64,000 nt of DNA, taken from Pseudomonadota bacterium (GTDB taxonomy: Bacteria > Myxococcota_A > Polyangia > Polyangiales > Polyangiaceae). Positions within the stretch are counted from its first letter, which is position 1. Each line of letters begins with the position of its first letter. Positions 7,402 to 17,100 of the stretch are shown here, one piece after another. The notes under the pieces are model-generated. The model ran no database searches, was not told the DNA's origin, and saw nothing but the letters and a program-made list of their open reading frames with translations. The stretch lies in contig JAEYYX010000084.1 of the NCBI GenBank assembly GCA_023428245.1, forward strand, positions 62,001 through 126,000. The letters are read 5' to 3'. The position numbers and the translations under genes are program-made.

Positions 7402-9450
7402 GTGAAAACTGATACAGAATCGATGCCGAAGCAGTCGGTTTGGCCAGAGAATGTCGAGCAGAAGCTCGAGAACCTGCCTGCACGTCCCGGCTGTTATGTT
7501 TTCTACGACAACGAAGGAAAGGTCCTTTACGTTGGCAAGGCGAAGAGCCTGCGCGCTCGTGTGCGCAGCTACTTCCAGGAAGGGGGCTCCGACGGTCGAG
7601 CCTTCATTCCCCTTTTGCCGAAGCTCCTCGGCGATATCGAGACCTTCGTCACCGAGACCGAAAAAGAGGCTCTGATCCTTGAGAACAGCCTGATCAAGGA
7701 ACATGCCCCCCGCCTCAATGTTCGTCTGCGCGACGACAAAGAATACCTCACGCTTCGGCTCAACAAGAAGGCGGCTTGGCCGAGGCTCGAGCTTGTGCGT
7801 CGACCCGCTCCGGACGGGGCTCGTTACTTCGGTCCCTACCACTCAGCGACCGCAGCTCGCCGCACACTCCATTTAGTGGAGAAGCACTTCCAGCTTCGCA
7901 CGTGCTCCGATCGGGAACTGAAGAGCCGTAGTCGCCCCTGCATCCAGTACCAAATCCAGCGTTGCCTCGGACCTTGTGTTTTCGAGATTGATGAAGCCCG
8001 CTACGCGGGCCAGGTGCGCGCGGTCGAGCTCTTTCTGCTCGGGCGGCACGACGAGCTCTCGCGCGAGCTTGAAGAGCGCATGCGCGCGGCGGCGAAGAAC
8101 ATGCAGTTCGAGGTCGCAGCGATCTATCGTGACCAAATCGAAGCTGTCACGAAGGTGCGAGAAGCTCAGCGCGTCGTGACCGTGAGCGATATCGACCAAG
8201 ACATCCTTGGTATCCATCGAGAAGGAGACGTCGTAGAGCTCAGCGTGGTCTACGTGCGACAAGGACGCGTCATCGAAATCTGCAACGTGAGTCATGTGCG
8301 GACTCAGGTGAGCGACGACGAGATCGTGGGCGCGTTCCTCCGGGAACATTACGGCGACGGCGGCCTCGGTTCAGCGTTTGTCCCCGATGAGGTCATTGTC
8401 CCCGTCTTGCCGGAGGCCACGATGGGCATCGTCGAGTGGCTCTACGAGCGGCGGGCGCGGACGACGGAGGGTCGGGTGAAAAGGCCGGCGCTGGTTGTGC
8501 CTGAGCGAGGGCCGAAAAGGCAGCTGCTCGATCTCGCGCGGGAGAATGCGGAGCATGCCTTCCGAGAGAAGCGGCGGACGACCGAAGACATGGATCAGCG
8601 GCTCGCGGCGCTGCAGGCCAAACTTCGGCTCCCCGCGCTACCTCGGCGCATCGAGTGCTCGGATATCTCTCATCTGGGAGGTGAGGCAACCGTGGGCGCT
8701 GTGGTGCGGCTGACGGACGGGCTTCCCGACAAGAAGAACTATAAGTCCTATCGTGTGCGGAGTGTCGCTGACGGCGACGACTACAAGGCGATGTACGAGG
8801 TGCTCCTTCGGCGCTTTGGTCGTGGCCTCGAAGAACGGCGCGCAGCCCAGGAGCGCGGCGAAGGGCCCCCGAAGAGCACCTTCGAGCTCCCCGATCTGTT
8901 TGTGGTCGATGGCGGACGCGGTCAGCTCGCGGTGGCCGTCACAGCGGCCGCTGATCTCGGGCTGACGGATCTGCCGCTCGCGGGACTTGCCAAGGAGAGG
9001 GAGTCAGTGACAGGAGAAAAGCTCGTCGACCGCGTCTATCTCCCTGGGCAAAAAAACCCGATTTCGCTCCGCCCCAATACTCCTGAGCTCTTCTTGCTCG
9101 CTCGCGCGCGCGACGAGGCGCACCGCTTCGCGAACTTTGTGCGGGAGAGACTCGGGAAAAAGCGGCGTCTCCGCTCCGAACTCGACGATGTCCCGGGGAT
9201 CGGCCCGAAGACCCGCCGGCTGCTTCTTTCCCATTTCGGTAGCCTGACCGCGATCGCCAGAGCGTCGGACGTGGAGGTTTTGGCCCTGCCTGGAGTCACG
9301 AAGAAGCAACTCTCGGCACTCCGCGGCGCTGGGTTCACCCTCCCGGAGGGAGAACCTGTCGAGGACGAGGCCGTCTCCCCCGCTGAGGGAATCCCTGACG
9401 AGGATTTTGAAGAAGCTGAACTTCCCTCGGACCCTTCTGGGGCGGGGTGA
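7402..9450 (+). CDS. uvrC: Excinuclease ABC subunit C
   Basis: 682 aa from GTG 7402, which has AGAGG 6 nt upstream; the ATG at 7423 (MPKQSVWPEN) is the alternative and lacks a Shine-Dalgarno. UvrC makes both incisions around UvrB-bound DNA damage in nucleotide excision repair. Seen in order: GIY-YIG nuclease (LPARPGCYVFYDNEGKVLYV, then KSLRARVRSYF; the GIY Tyr and catalytic Arg and Glu are present), UVR motif (about residues 225-250, EERMRAAAKNMQFEVAAIYR), the RNase H-like endonuclease with IECSDISHLGG and VVDGGRGQL, and C-terminal helix-hairpin-helices (LDDVPGIGPKTRRLLLSHFG). An acidic tail of about 35 residues is extra. The 5' end of the open frame before 7402 is not UvrC-like. Confidence 0.95.
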   Translation: MKTDTESMPKQSVWPENVEQKLENLPARPGCYVFYDNEGKVLYVGKAKSLRARVRSYFQEGGSDGRAFIPLLPKLLGDIETFVTETEKEALILENSLIKEHAPRLNVRLRDDKEYLTLRLNKKAAWPRLELVRRPAPDGARYFGPYHSATAARRTLHLVEKHFQLRTCSDRELKSRSRPCIQYQIQRCLGPCVFEIDEARYAGQVRAVELFLLGRHDELSRELEERMRAAAKNMQFEVAAIYRDQIEAVTKVREAQRVVTVSDIDQDILGIHREGDVVELSVVYVRQGRVIEICNVSHVRTQVSDDEIVGAFLREHYGDGGLGSAFVPDEVIVPVLPEATMGIVEWLYERRARTTEGRVKRPALVVPERGPKRQLLDLARENAEHAFREKRRTTEDMDQRLAALQAKLRLPALPRRIECSDISHLGGEATVGAVVRLTDGLPDKKNYKSYRVRSVADGDDYKAMYEVLLRRFGRGLEERRAAQERGEGPPKSTFELPDLFVVDGGRGQLAVAVTAAADLGLTDLPLAGLAKERESVTGEKLVDRVYLPGQKNPISLRPNTPELFLLARARDEAHRFANFVRERLGKKRRLRSELDDVPGIGPKTRRLLLSHFGSLTAIARASDVEVLALPGVTKKQLSALRGAGFTLPEGEPVEDEAVSPAEGIPDEDFEEAELPSDPSGAG

Positions 9451-9469
9451 GACCCCCTCGAATCGGAAC

Positions 9470-9495
9470 CTTAGTTGTCGATTGTGTAAACTAAG
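9470..9495. repeat. Inverted repeat downstream of uvrC
   Basis: CTTAGTT (9470-9476) pairs with AACTAAG (9489-9495) across a 12-nt loop. The 3' arm is followed by TTGTCG, which also follows the 5' arm, so there is a direct repeat AGTTGTCG as well. There is no T tract. It may be a weak terminator for uvrC or an operator for the VWA lipoprotein gene that starts about 180 bp downstream. Confidence 0.35.
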
Positions 9496-9673
9496 TTGTC
9501 GGTGCGCCGAAAAAAGATGCGCCCAGGGGCCGAAAATCCGCAGGTTGGTGTTGGAACGGCCATTGCTTTCTGGGTGAAATAAGGTGAAGCTCGCGCGGTC
9601 CGCTGGACCGGGTGATTCGCCACCGACCGCACCCTCCACGACGCCCTCCTGGGCCAATGAAACGAACCAAGCC

Positions 9674-12190
9674 ATGAAATCTGAACCCCGTCAGCATTCT
9701 CGCCGGATCCCTTGGTTGGGCGCCGGTCTTCGGAGCCTTCTCAGGCCGGGTCTCGTTGCTGCTCTTGCGGTCGGCGCCGGCGCGGCGCTCTCCGCAGGGT
9801 GTCTCGAGCGTCCGATCTGCGCGAACTGCAAGCCAGGCACCAGCAACGTGATCGTGAAGAAAGTTCCGATCAACAACATCGCGAAGATCGACCTGCTCTT
9901 CGTCATCGATAACTCTGCATCGATGGCCGACAAGCAGCAGGTGATGAAGCAGGCCGTGCCGGCGATGTTGAATCGCTTGGTCACGCCGAACTGCGTACAG
10001 AAGGACGGAGATGGCAACGTCGTCGAGAGCGTCCCCGGAGTGCGAGCAGGCAACGAAGTGAACTGTCCGCGCTCGGATCTCTCTCTCGAGTTCCAGCCGA
10101 TCAACAACATTCACATCGCTGTGGTCACCTCGTCGCTGGGAAGCCACGGCGGCACGGTGTGTGACGCTCCGAACGCTCCGCAGAAAAACGATCGCGGCCG
10201 ACCGATCTCCTTGGTTCGACCCGAAGACCCGAACGTCGCTGGAAAGCCCGCGTTCCTTGAGTGGGGAGGTGGCTCGGCGGATCAAGCAGCTACCCTCGGT
10301 ACGAACTTTGCGGACTACGTGGGAGCGGCAGGCGAGATTGGCTGCGGTCTCGAGGCGACGAACGAAGCCTGGTATCGCTTCTTGGTCGATCCTGAACCCC
10401 CGTCTACGATGAGCCTGGACGCTCAGGGCCGCCGCTCTGTGCGTGGGCCCGTGGACACGGAGCTTCTCGAGCTACGCAGGTCGTTCCTGCGTCCTGACAG
10501 CCTCGTGGCGATCGTTGTCCTGACGGACGAAAACGATTGCTCCGCGATGGACGGCGGGAAGTATTACGCCTTCGCCGAGTTCGGCCATTTGGTCGGCAAC
10601 ACGAGCGACCGGGCCTATGCGGCGACGGACATCTGTGCGGAAAACCCGAACGACCTTTGTTGTCAGACTTGCCGCGAAACGAGCGCGAATCCCGGATGCG
10701 ATGCGCAGTTCGCGAAATGCGCTTCGGGTCCCCGACTGGATGTCGATCAGGACCGAGGCAACCTGCGTTGTTTCGACAACCAGCGCCGATTCGGCTTCGA
10801 TCTCCTCTACCCGATCTCGCGGTATGTTGACGGTCTCTCGCAGTCTCAGGTGCGCGGGGCGAACGGGGACCTCCTGCCGAACGATCTCGTTTCGGGTCGC
10901 GACCCGGGCCTGATCTTCTTTGCTGGTATCACCGGTGTTCCCTGGCAAGACCTCGCCACTGAGGACACGCTGGGCGATCCGAACAAGCTCAAGTACCTCA
11001 CGGCGCGTCAGCTCAAGGAGAACGTCGTCGTCGACGGGACCGACCTCGGGTTCACCTATTGGGATCTCATCTTGGGGGAGCCGGGAAAGCACGTCGAGTC
11101 TCGGTACTGCCGGGAGCGAGCTACGGGCGACAACGAGTTCAGCGACCCCGCTTGCGGCGCGAAGCCCGTGCTTCCGAGGGATCCGTTCATGGTCGAGTCC
11201 ATGGTGCCGCGCACCGGTCGCGCGGACGTCACGTCCAAGACGAACCCCCGCGTGAACATTTCTCTCACCGACGGTCCGGCCTGGAACCCCATCAATGGAC
11301 ATGAGTATCTGACGGACAAGTTGTCGATCACGAACAACGATCTCCAGTATTCATGCATCTTCCCCCTCGGCCCGTTCAATGCTGAAAAGGATGCTGCCGC
11401 CTGTGCCGCAGATACCAACTCCTGCGATTGCGGTCCGGATGAAGCCAATGCGGATAAGCCCCTCTGCAAGAGGCAGGCGGGCGGCGCGCTGGATGGTGGA
11501 CAGTACTGGGGTAAGGCCTATCCCTCGACGCGAACCCTCGAGATCATGAGGGCTTTTGGAGAAAACACGATCGCTGCCTCGATTTGTCCGAAGGTCACCG
11601 ACGCTTCGAACAAAGACTTCTACGGGTACACCCCAGCGGTGTCCGCGATCATCGATCGTTTGGCCGAGAAGCTCGGTGGACAATGTCTGCCGCGTCCGCT
11701 CGTCGCAAACGAGGTGACCGGGGAGGTTCCCTGTGTCGTGGTCGAGACGCGCCCGAAGACTCCGTCGAGCGATTTGCCCGATCTGGACTGCATGCTGAGT
11801 GGTCGTCAGCCGACGACGGAGAAAGTCCAGAAGGCGGTGCTCGACGAGCTCGAGAAGGCGGGCAACTGCTATTTCGACTCGACGCCTGAGTCCCAGCGGC
11901 GTGGACCTTACCCCTGCTCGGCGATGCAGATGTGTTCGATCAACCAGCTCACGAGCGATACTCCAGAAGGTCAGTATTGCTTGAACGATCCGGGCGCAGA
12001 CTCCGGCTCTCCGGGCGGCGCTGGTTACTGCTACATCGACGAGAACCAAGGCAACGCTCAGCTCCTCAGCGAGTGCCCCACGAACGAGAAGCGCAAGCTT
12101 CGGTTCGTCTTCCCCCAGAGCGCCCCGACCCCGCAGAACGGCACGCTACTTTTCTACGCGTGTGTGGGTGAGGCAGCGACCGGACGCTAA
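9674..12190 (+). CDS. VWA-domain lipoprotein
   Basis: 838 aa; ATG 9674 is chosen because it places a normal signal peptide (arginine-rich n-region, hydrophobic core, lipobox LSAGC, Cys 43). An in-frame GTG at 9584 would add 30 residues. A von Willebrand factor A domain follows: KIDLLFVIDNSASMADKQQ holds the metal-binding DxSxS (Asp79, Ser81, Ser83), and a second metal-loop-like VAIVVLTDENDCSA comes about 225 residues later. The long middle and C-terminal parts have many Cys (for example CCQTCRETSANPGCD), suggesting disulphides in the periplasm or at the surface. Similar large VWA lipoproteins are common in Myxococcota; function unknown. A strong terminator follows directly. Confidence 0.85.
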   Translation: MKSEPRQHSRRIPWLGAGLRSLLRPGLVAALAVGAGAALSAGCLERPICANCKPGTSNVIVKKVPINNIAKIDLLFVIDNSASMADKQQVMKQAVPAMLNRLVTPNCVQKDGDGNVVESVPGVRAGNEVNCPRSDLSLEFQPINNIHIAVVTSSLGSHGGTVCDAPNAPQKNDRGRPISLVRPEDPNVAGKPAFLEWGGGSADQAATLGTNFADYVGAAGEIGCGLEATNEAWYRFLVDPEPPSTMSLDAQGRRSVRGPVDTELLELRRSFLRPDSLVAIVVLTDENDCSAMDGGKYYAFAEFGHLVGNTSDRAYAATDICAENPNDLCCQTCRETSANPGCDAQFAKCASGPRLDVDQDRGNLRCFDNQRRFGFDLLYPISRYVDGLSQSQVRGANGDLLPNDLVSGRDPGLIFFAGITGVPWQDLATEDTLGDPNKLKYLTARQLKENVVVDGTDLGFTYWDLILGEPGKHVESRYCRERATGDNEFSDPACGAKPVLPRDPFMVESMVPRTGRADVTSKTNPRVNISLTDGPAWNPINGHEYLTDKLSITNNDLQYSCIFPLGPFNAEKDAAACAADTNSCDCGPDEANADKPLCKRQAGGALDGGQYWGKAYPSTRTLEIMRAFGENTIAASICPKVTDASNKDFYGYTPAVSAIIDRLAEKLGGQCLPRPLVANEVTGEVPCVVVETRPKTPSSDLPDLDCMLSGRQPTTEKVQKAVLDELEKAGNCYFDSTPESQRRGPYPCSAMQMCSINQLTSDTPEGQYCLNDPGADSGSPGGAGYCYIDENQGNAQLLSECPTNEKRKLRFVFPQSAPTPQNGTLLFYACVGEAATGR

Positions 12191-12215
12191 GCGTCTCGTC
12201 CTTCCCAGAGAAGAG

Positions 12216-12246
12216 AGAGCGGCCCTTCGGGGCCGCTCTTTTTTTT
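12216..12246 (+). terminator. Strong intrinsic terminator
   Basis: A perfect 10-bp stem, AGAGCGGCCC with GGGCCGCTCT, closes on a TTCG tetraloop and is followed by an uninterrupted run of T (12239-12246). It ends the VWA lipoprotein transcript and separates it from the response-regulator gene. Confidence 0.95.
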
Positions 12247-12293
12247 GCCCGATTCCCTCCTCTGGCCTCGATCGTGTAACCTCGGAGGCGTCC

Positions 12294-12983
12294 GTGGAGA
12301 ACAAGAAGACCATCTTGGTCGTGGATGACGAACCTCACATCATCCTCGGCCTCCAAGACGCCCTCGAGTTCGAGGGATTTCGAGTCGTTACTGCCGCCTC
12401 GGGAGCGGAGGCCGTGGCGGTGCACCGGAGAGAACGCCCGGACGCTGTCCTGCTCGATCTGATGCTCCCCGATCAGAACGGATACCAGGTCTGCGAACAG
12501 ATCCGGCAAGTCGATGGGACTGTACCGGTCATCATGCTGACCGCGAAGAGCCAGGAAGCCGACAAGATCCGCGGCCTCGACGTCGGGGCCGATGACTATG
12601 TCACGAAACCCTTCAGCATCGGCGAGCTCACCGCGCGTATTCGCGCGCTCTTCCGCCGGGCGCAACGTCCGAACGAAGGACCGACGATGACGATCGGAGA
12701 CGTCACGATCAACCCCTCGGCGCAGACGCTCCGGAGGAAGAACGGCACCGAAGAGATCTTATCCTTTTATGAGGTCGAGCTGCTCCGCCTTCTCCACGAG
12801 CGTCAAGGACAACCTGTTTCTCGAGAGGACATCTTGCGCAAGATCTGGGGACTCGAACAGAACCCGGGCAACAGGACGATCGATAACTTCATCGTCAAAC
12901 TCCGCAAAAAACTCGAGCAAGATCCCGCCCAGCCGACGCACATCCTGACGGTGTACGGCTTCGGCTATAAGCTTGTGCCTTAA
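12294..12983 (+). CDS. OmpR-type response regulator (orphan)
   Basis: 229 aa from GTG 12294, with GGAGG five nt upstream deciding the start. The receiver domain (about 1-120) has the acidic pair Asp11-Asp12, phospho-acceptor Asp55 (AVLLDLMLPD), Thr83 and Lys105 (YVTKPF). A winged-helix DNA-binding domain (about 130-229) ends in TILTVYGFGYKL-like sequence (HILTVYGFGYKLVP), typical of OmpR/PhoB proteins. No histidine kinase is next to it, so its partner must be encoded elsewhere. It overlaps the convergent small gene at 12980 by 4 bp. Confidence 0.93.
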   Translation: MENKKTILVVDDEPHIILGLQDALEFEGFRVVTAASGAEAVAVHRRERPDAVLLDLMLPDQNGYQVCEQIRQVDGTVPVIMLTAKSQEADKIRGLDVGADDYVTKPFSIGELTARIRALFRRAQRPNEGPTMTIGDVTINPSAQTLRRKNGTEEILSFYEVELLRLLHERQGQPVSREDILRKIWGLEQNPGNRTIDNFIVKLRKKLEQDPAQPTHILTVYGFGYKLVP

Positions 12984-13198
12984 GGGGCGGAGGCGGGGCC
13001 GCCGCGAGGGCTCGCTACAGGGACGCAGACGCCGGCGTCGGGCAGCGTGCCAGGACTACAAGGGCCAGGGGAACGCGCGGCCGGGGCGGAGGACGTCGAG
13101 GAAGGCGCGTCTCGCTCGTAGCTCAGGATCCCCACGACGAAGGACAGGACCGCGACGAGCACGGCGAAGATGAGCGAGCGAGGGGGCATCAGTGGCAC
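12980..13198 (-). CDS. Small membrane-anchored protein of unknown function
   Basis: 72 aa from GTG 13198 (or 69 aa from ATG 13189). Residues about 8-26 (SLIFAVLVAVLSFVVGILSY) are a clear membrane segment. The tail is Ser/Pro/Ala-rich with a CSPGTLPDAGVCVP motif, i.e. two Cys nine residues apart, which could form one disulphide outside the membrane. Such C-P-x-G-x-x-P-x-G-x-C tails are seen in small secreted proteins of Myxococcota (from memory). No clear Shine-Dalgarno. The hydrophobic profile argues it is real, but length and lack of family make this tentative. Confidence 0.5.
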   Translation of the reverse strand: MPLMPPRSLIFAVLVAVLSFVVGILSYERDAPSSTSSAPAARSPGPCSPGTLPDAGVCVPVASPRGGPASAP

Positions 13199-13246
13199 GG
13201 ACTTGCGCTCAGGGACGGGAGCGATTCTACTGGCGATTTAGGTTCT

Positions 13247-14083
13247 GTGGAATCGGATCGAGCCTCTCAGGTCCCTTTCGTGGGCGAAGAATTCGGCGAG
13301 GATGACGCGGCGCTCTTCGACGCCTTTGTCGTTCCGTCGTACCTCTCGCTCTTCGCAGCGGCGGCGCGTCCACTGCTCTTGGTGGGCGAGGCCGGGCGGG
13401 TGTTGCATCTTGGTTGTCGAACCGGGTATCCCGACGCGCATTGGCTGGAGGATATGCCGAGTACGACGGGCGTTGGCGTCGACAGTGTGCAGTCTTTCCT
13501 GTCGATCGCCTCTTCGCGCCTTGGCTCGATGAACATGCGCTACATGCTCGGCAACCCCGCGCGAACCGGCCTCGATCCCCAGACATTTTCTCACGCACTT
13601 AGCTTCCACCCGACCCGAAACGCCAAGGGGCGCATCGCGCTGTTTGCCGAGATGGCCAGGCTGCTCTATCCGGGGGGCCAGGCGCTGATTTCGCTGCCTT
13701 TCGGAGAGTCCTTTCAGGAGGTTCTCGATCTGCTCGCCGAGTACGCGCTCAAACACGACGACGCCGAGATCGAGGCTGCCTTCGAGTCGGTTCCTTTGCA
13801 CCGCGGTACTCCCCATCAGCTCATGGAAGAGCTGAAGAGCGCAGGGCTTTCGGATATCGGGATCGATATCCGAGAGGAACAGATCCCTTTTGAGAGTGGG
13901 CGGGCGTTCGTGGAAGACCCTGCCGTGAGACTTCTGATTTTGCCTCTGGTGGCCGCGTGGCTCGGGCGTACGTCGTTGCCAGACGAGGCGCGCGATTACC
14001 TGGCTCGCGCGATCGACAAGTATTGGTCCGATACTGCGTTCGAGCTCAAGGTACAGATAGCCGCTGTGAGTGCGCGTCGCTGA
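13247..14083 (+). CDS. Class I SAM-dependent methyltransferase
   Basis: 278 aa from GTG 13247. Residues 52-60 (VLHLGCRTG) form motif I, the SAM-binding glycine loop, although the usual DxGxG is relaxed to HLGCRTG. Later parts fit a Rossmann methyltransferase: GVGVDSVQSFLSIAS (motif II acidic residue), a strand around HALSFHPT, and ARLLYPGGQALISLPFGESF (post-motif III, Pro-Gly-Gly). The substrate is unknown. The C-terminal 100 residues are mostly helical, without a recognised domain. It stands alone and converges on tamB. Confidence 0.75.
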   Translation: MESDRASQVPFVGEEFGEDDAALFDAFVVPSYLSLFAAAARPLLLVGEAGRVLHLGCRTGYPDAHWLEDMPSTTGVGVDSVQSFLSIASSRLGSMNMRYMLGNPARTGLDPQTFSHALSFHPTRNAKGRIALFAEMARLLYPGGQALISLPFGESFQEVLDLLAEYALKHDDAEIEAAFESVPLHRGTPHQLMEELKSAGLSDIGIDIREEQIPFESGRAFVEDPAVRLLILPLVAAWLGRTSLPDEARDYLARAIDKYWSDTAFELKVQIAAVSARR

Positions 14084-14129
14084 GCGAAGAAGCGCCTAGC
14101 CCGAGAGGGAGGGGCGACGAGGCGCCGCC

Positions 14130-17100
14130 CTAATAGCGGTATTGCCAGAGCATATCTAAGCCGACGCCGAGCGTGCCGACTTCCGTGCGTGCTGACCATT
14201 GGGGCGAGAATCGCCAGTCGATGGTTCCGCTGAATCCGCTACGGGGGGTGGTGCCGGGCCCGGCCCGGTCTTGGGTGTACTTTCCCTCGAACCAGACGTT
14301 CTCGCTGATTTGGACTGCCGCCGAATAAGAGTCGCGGGAACGCTCGGACAGTCGAGCGATCTGGCCTTGTTGGGAGGTCTCTGTTTGAGCGCTGAACTCG
14401 ACGCCACGGACTCCGCTTTGACCGAGCAGTTCGTTGACGGCGGCGGCGCCGTAGGCGAGCCCCGTGTTGGAGGCGTTGCCTTGAGAGCCTCCGCCGAGGA
14501 CCCGGGCGATCACGGCATTTTCTCCGCCGGGCATGGGCGGGTCGCTGCTCCATTCGAGTCTGGGGTTTTTTGCTCGACCGCTCAAAGCGGCGCGGATGAG
14601 CACGCCGTCGCTGGCTCGCCAGGTAGCGGAGAGCTCAAGCAAGGGGTTCGAGATATCGGAGTTGTCAAAATAGACTGTGCCGTGTTCGATGATGAAGACG
14701 CGGCCCATGACATGGATGCGTCCCCCGGGGACGAGCGCGATACTGCCGTCCATCGTTAGGTCATCGTCGATGTAGACGACAGGATCTCCAGCCACCTTCA
14801 GATTCAAGAAGGAACTCTTCACGCGCACTCGATCCCCCAAGTGAACGCTGAGAATGATCTTGGTGTCGTCGCCCGAGGCCGCTTCTTTCTCGAATAGGTT
14901 GCGTGAGCCAGTCGTGACGACGATGGTCTCATTTTCGCGGAGTGCGATCAGATTTCGATCGCTGATGGCTGGCAGCTCCGCCTCGAGTTCAGGAATCTCG
15001 AGCTTCATGTGGAGTTCGTCGTCTTGCTTCTCCATGTCGAGCTGGCCTTTTCCGGAGAGCGTCGCGAGCTCGATGCCCTCGAAAAGAACTGGCACTTGGG
15101 TCTGGGAGAAGGTGATGCGCCCGCCGACCCAGTCCAGGTTGTTGAAGTAGAGGGTTCCTTGCCCTTCGAAGTTCTCTTCGTTCGAACGAGCCTTGGCGCG
15201 CAGGTTCGTGACCTCGAGCAGGTTGTAGTTCCCTTCGGGGCGAGCCTTGAGGTTCATGGTCACTCCCGTGAACTTGAGTCGCATGCTCGTCGGCGTCATT
15301 TCCCCGTCTGTCAGAGAGAGGTGGCCTGTGATCTTGGCGCGCCAGGAGTCAGTCTCCTCCAAGGGAGCCCCAAGCTCGAGACTCGCTTCGCCGCTCAGGG
15401 AGCCTCCGAAATCGTCGAGAACGTCTTCAAAAACCGGCGCGAGCACCGAGGCGTTGAAGCGCTTGGCTGTTACTCGGGCCATGAGCGGCTCCGCGGGGGA
15501 GAGCTCCACGAAGTCGCGCGTCGCGCGGAGTGATCCGTCAACTTGCGCCTCGAAGGAGCCAAACTCGTCTTCGATCTCGAGGGTCGCGCCGACGCGGGCA
15601 CCGTTGGTGCGCATCTCGAGGGTCCCGTCCCCCACACGCTTGCCTAGGGCGGAAATCTTCTTGATCTCGAGGCTCGAGCTGAGTTCCGGCAAGAGGTCGC
15701 GGCGCGCGACCGCCAGAGAGCCTTGCACCGAGCCGCGGATGCCCGTTTCCGCGAGGGGCACGATGAGATCGGTGGGCATGCCGTCGAAAATGACCTGCGC
15801 TTGACCGAGCCAACTCGGACCATCGGGAGCGCCTGATGGAAATGTGAGATCAGCGGTGCCGGAGGCGATTTGAGAGCGGCCTTGGATCAGGAGGACCTGG
15901 GCCGTGAGGGCGCGCGCCGCGGGGGCAGCCTGAAACTTGGTCTCGAGGTCGATGGGCTTGGCGATGCCGGATTCGCGGACGGTGAGCTCGTCGACGTTCA
16001 CAGTGCCGGAAAAGAGTGGTCGGGACAGTGTGCCTCGGGCGGTGCCGCGCGCTGTGAGTCGTCCGCGCAGATCGGCGGCGGCCGGGATCGGGAGAGGAAA
16101 CTCGGAGAGGTCCCGTGCCGGGATCGAGAACACGGCGTCGAGGGGAGCCTCTTCGGTCACTTGAGCCAGGAGCGTGTCGCCGCTCGGCATCTTTTCTGCC
16201 CATTCATCAAGCGGTAGGCCGAGCTCCATGCTCACGGTGCCGAGCGCTCCGAGCAGATCGGAGCCGTGGGCGGCGACGGAGAGCCGCTTTCGGTTGGGCT
16301 CGAGGTCTGCGTAGAGGGCGAGCTCGGTGCGATCGATGCGTGTGCCGTCGGACAGCTCGAGAGCAAGCCCTTCGGTTTCGAGAGTGGCGCGAGCGACGGG
16401 GAGGGCGCTTGGGTCGGGGCGCTCGAGCTTCAAGGTACCGCGGGCGCGGCCGTAAGTTTTCGGCAGGGAAGGGTCGAGCGGAATGAGCGCACGCAAGGTG
16501 GCGAGCTCAAGCCCGCTGAGCTCGGCCGAGGCGACCCCACGCGCGTCAGAGAGAGCACTCAGCGAATGAGGAGAGCCGGCGAGTTCGAGATCCCAAGCGA
16601 AATTCCCCTGCCCGACCCCGTCAACGCTTCCGTTCGCCGTTCCAACGAAGCGTCCAGCGTCGAAACGGCTGTCGAGGGAGAGCGCAACTCCAGTGATTCC
16701 ACGGGCGGCTCCCTGTTCAACCTTGAGGGAGAGAGTTCCCTCCGATTTCTGGTCGAGCTTCAGGTCGGCGTTCATGGAGACTTTGCCCGAAAGCGTGTCG
16801 ATCGGAAGCTCCAGCACGCGGGCGATGCGCGCGAGGTCGAGGTTTTCGGCGTCGACGCGGAGCTCAGTCTTGTGCCCTGCCGAGCGCAGATCGGCCGAGA
16901 GGCGCCCGGTGCTCTCTATTTCGAGGCCCCGGAGTTCCATGTGCGAATCGTCGTAGGCGCCGTGGTCGAGCCGCAAGAGGATTGGAGGACCGTCGCCTCG
17001 CACCGTGGCATGGAGGTTCGAGAGCTCGACGCGGTCTGTGCGCGTCCTCGTCTTGGTCTCGAGCGAGAGGCCGCGCGCGGTGACCGCCGTGAGGGTGGCT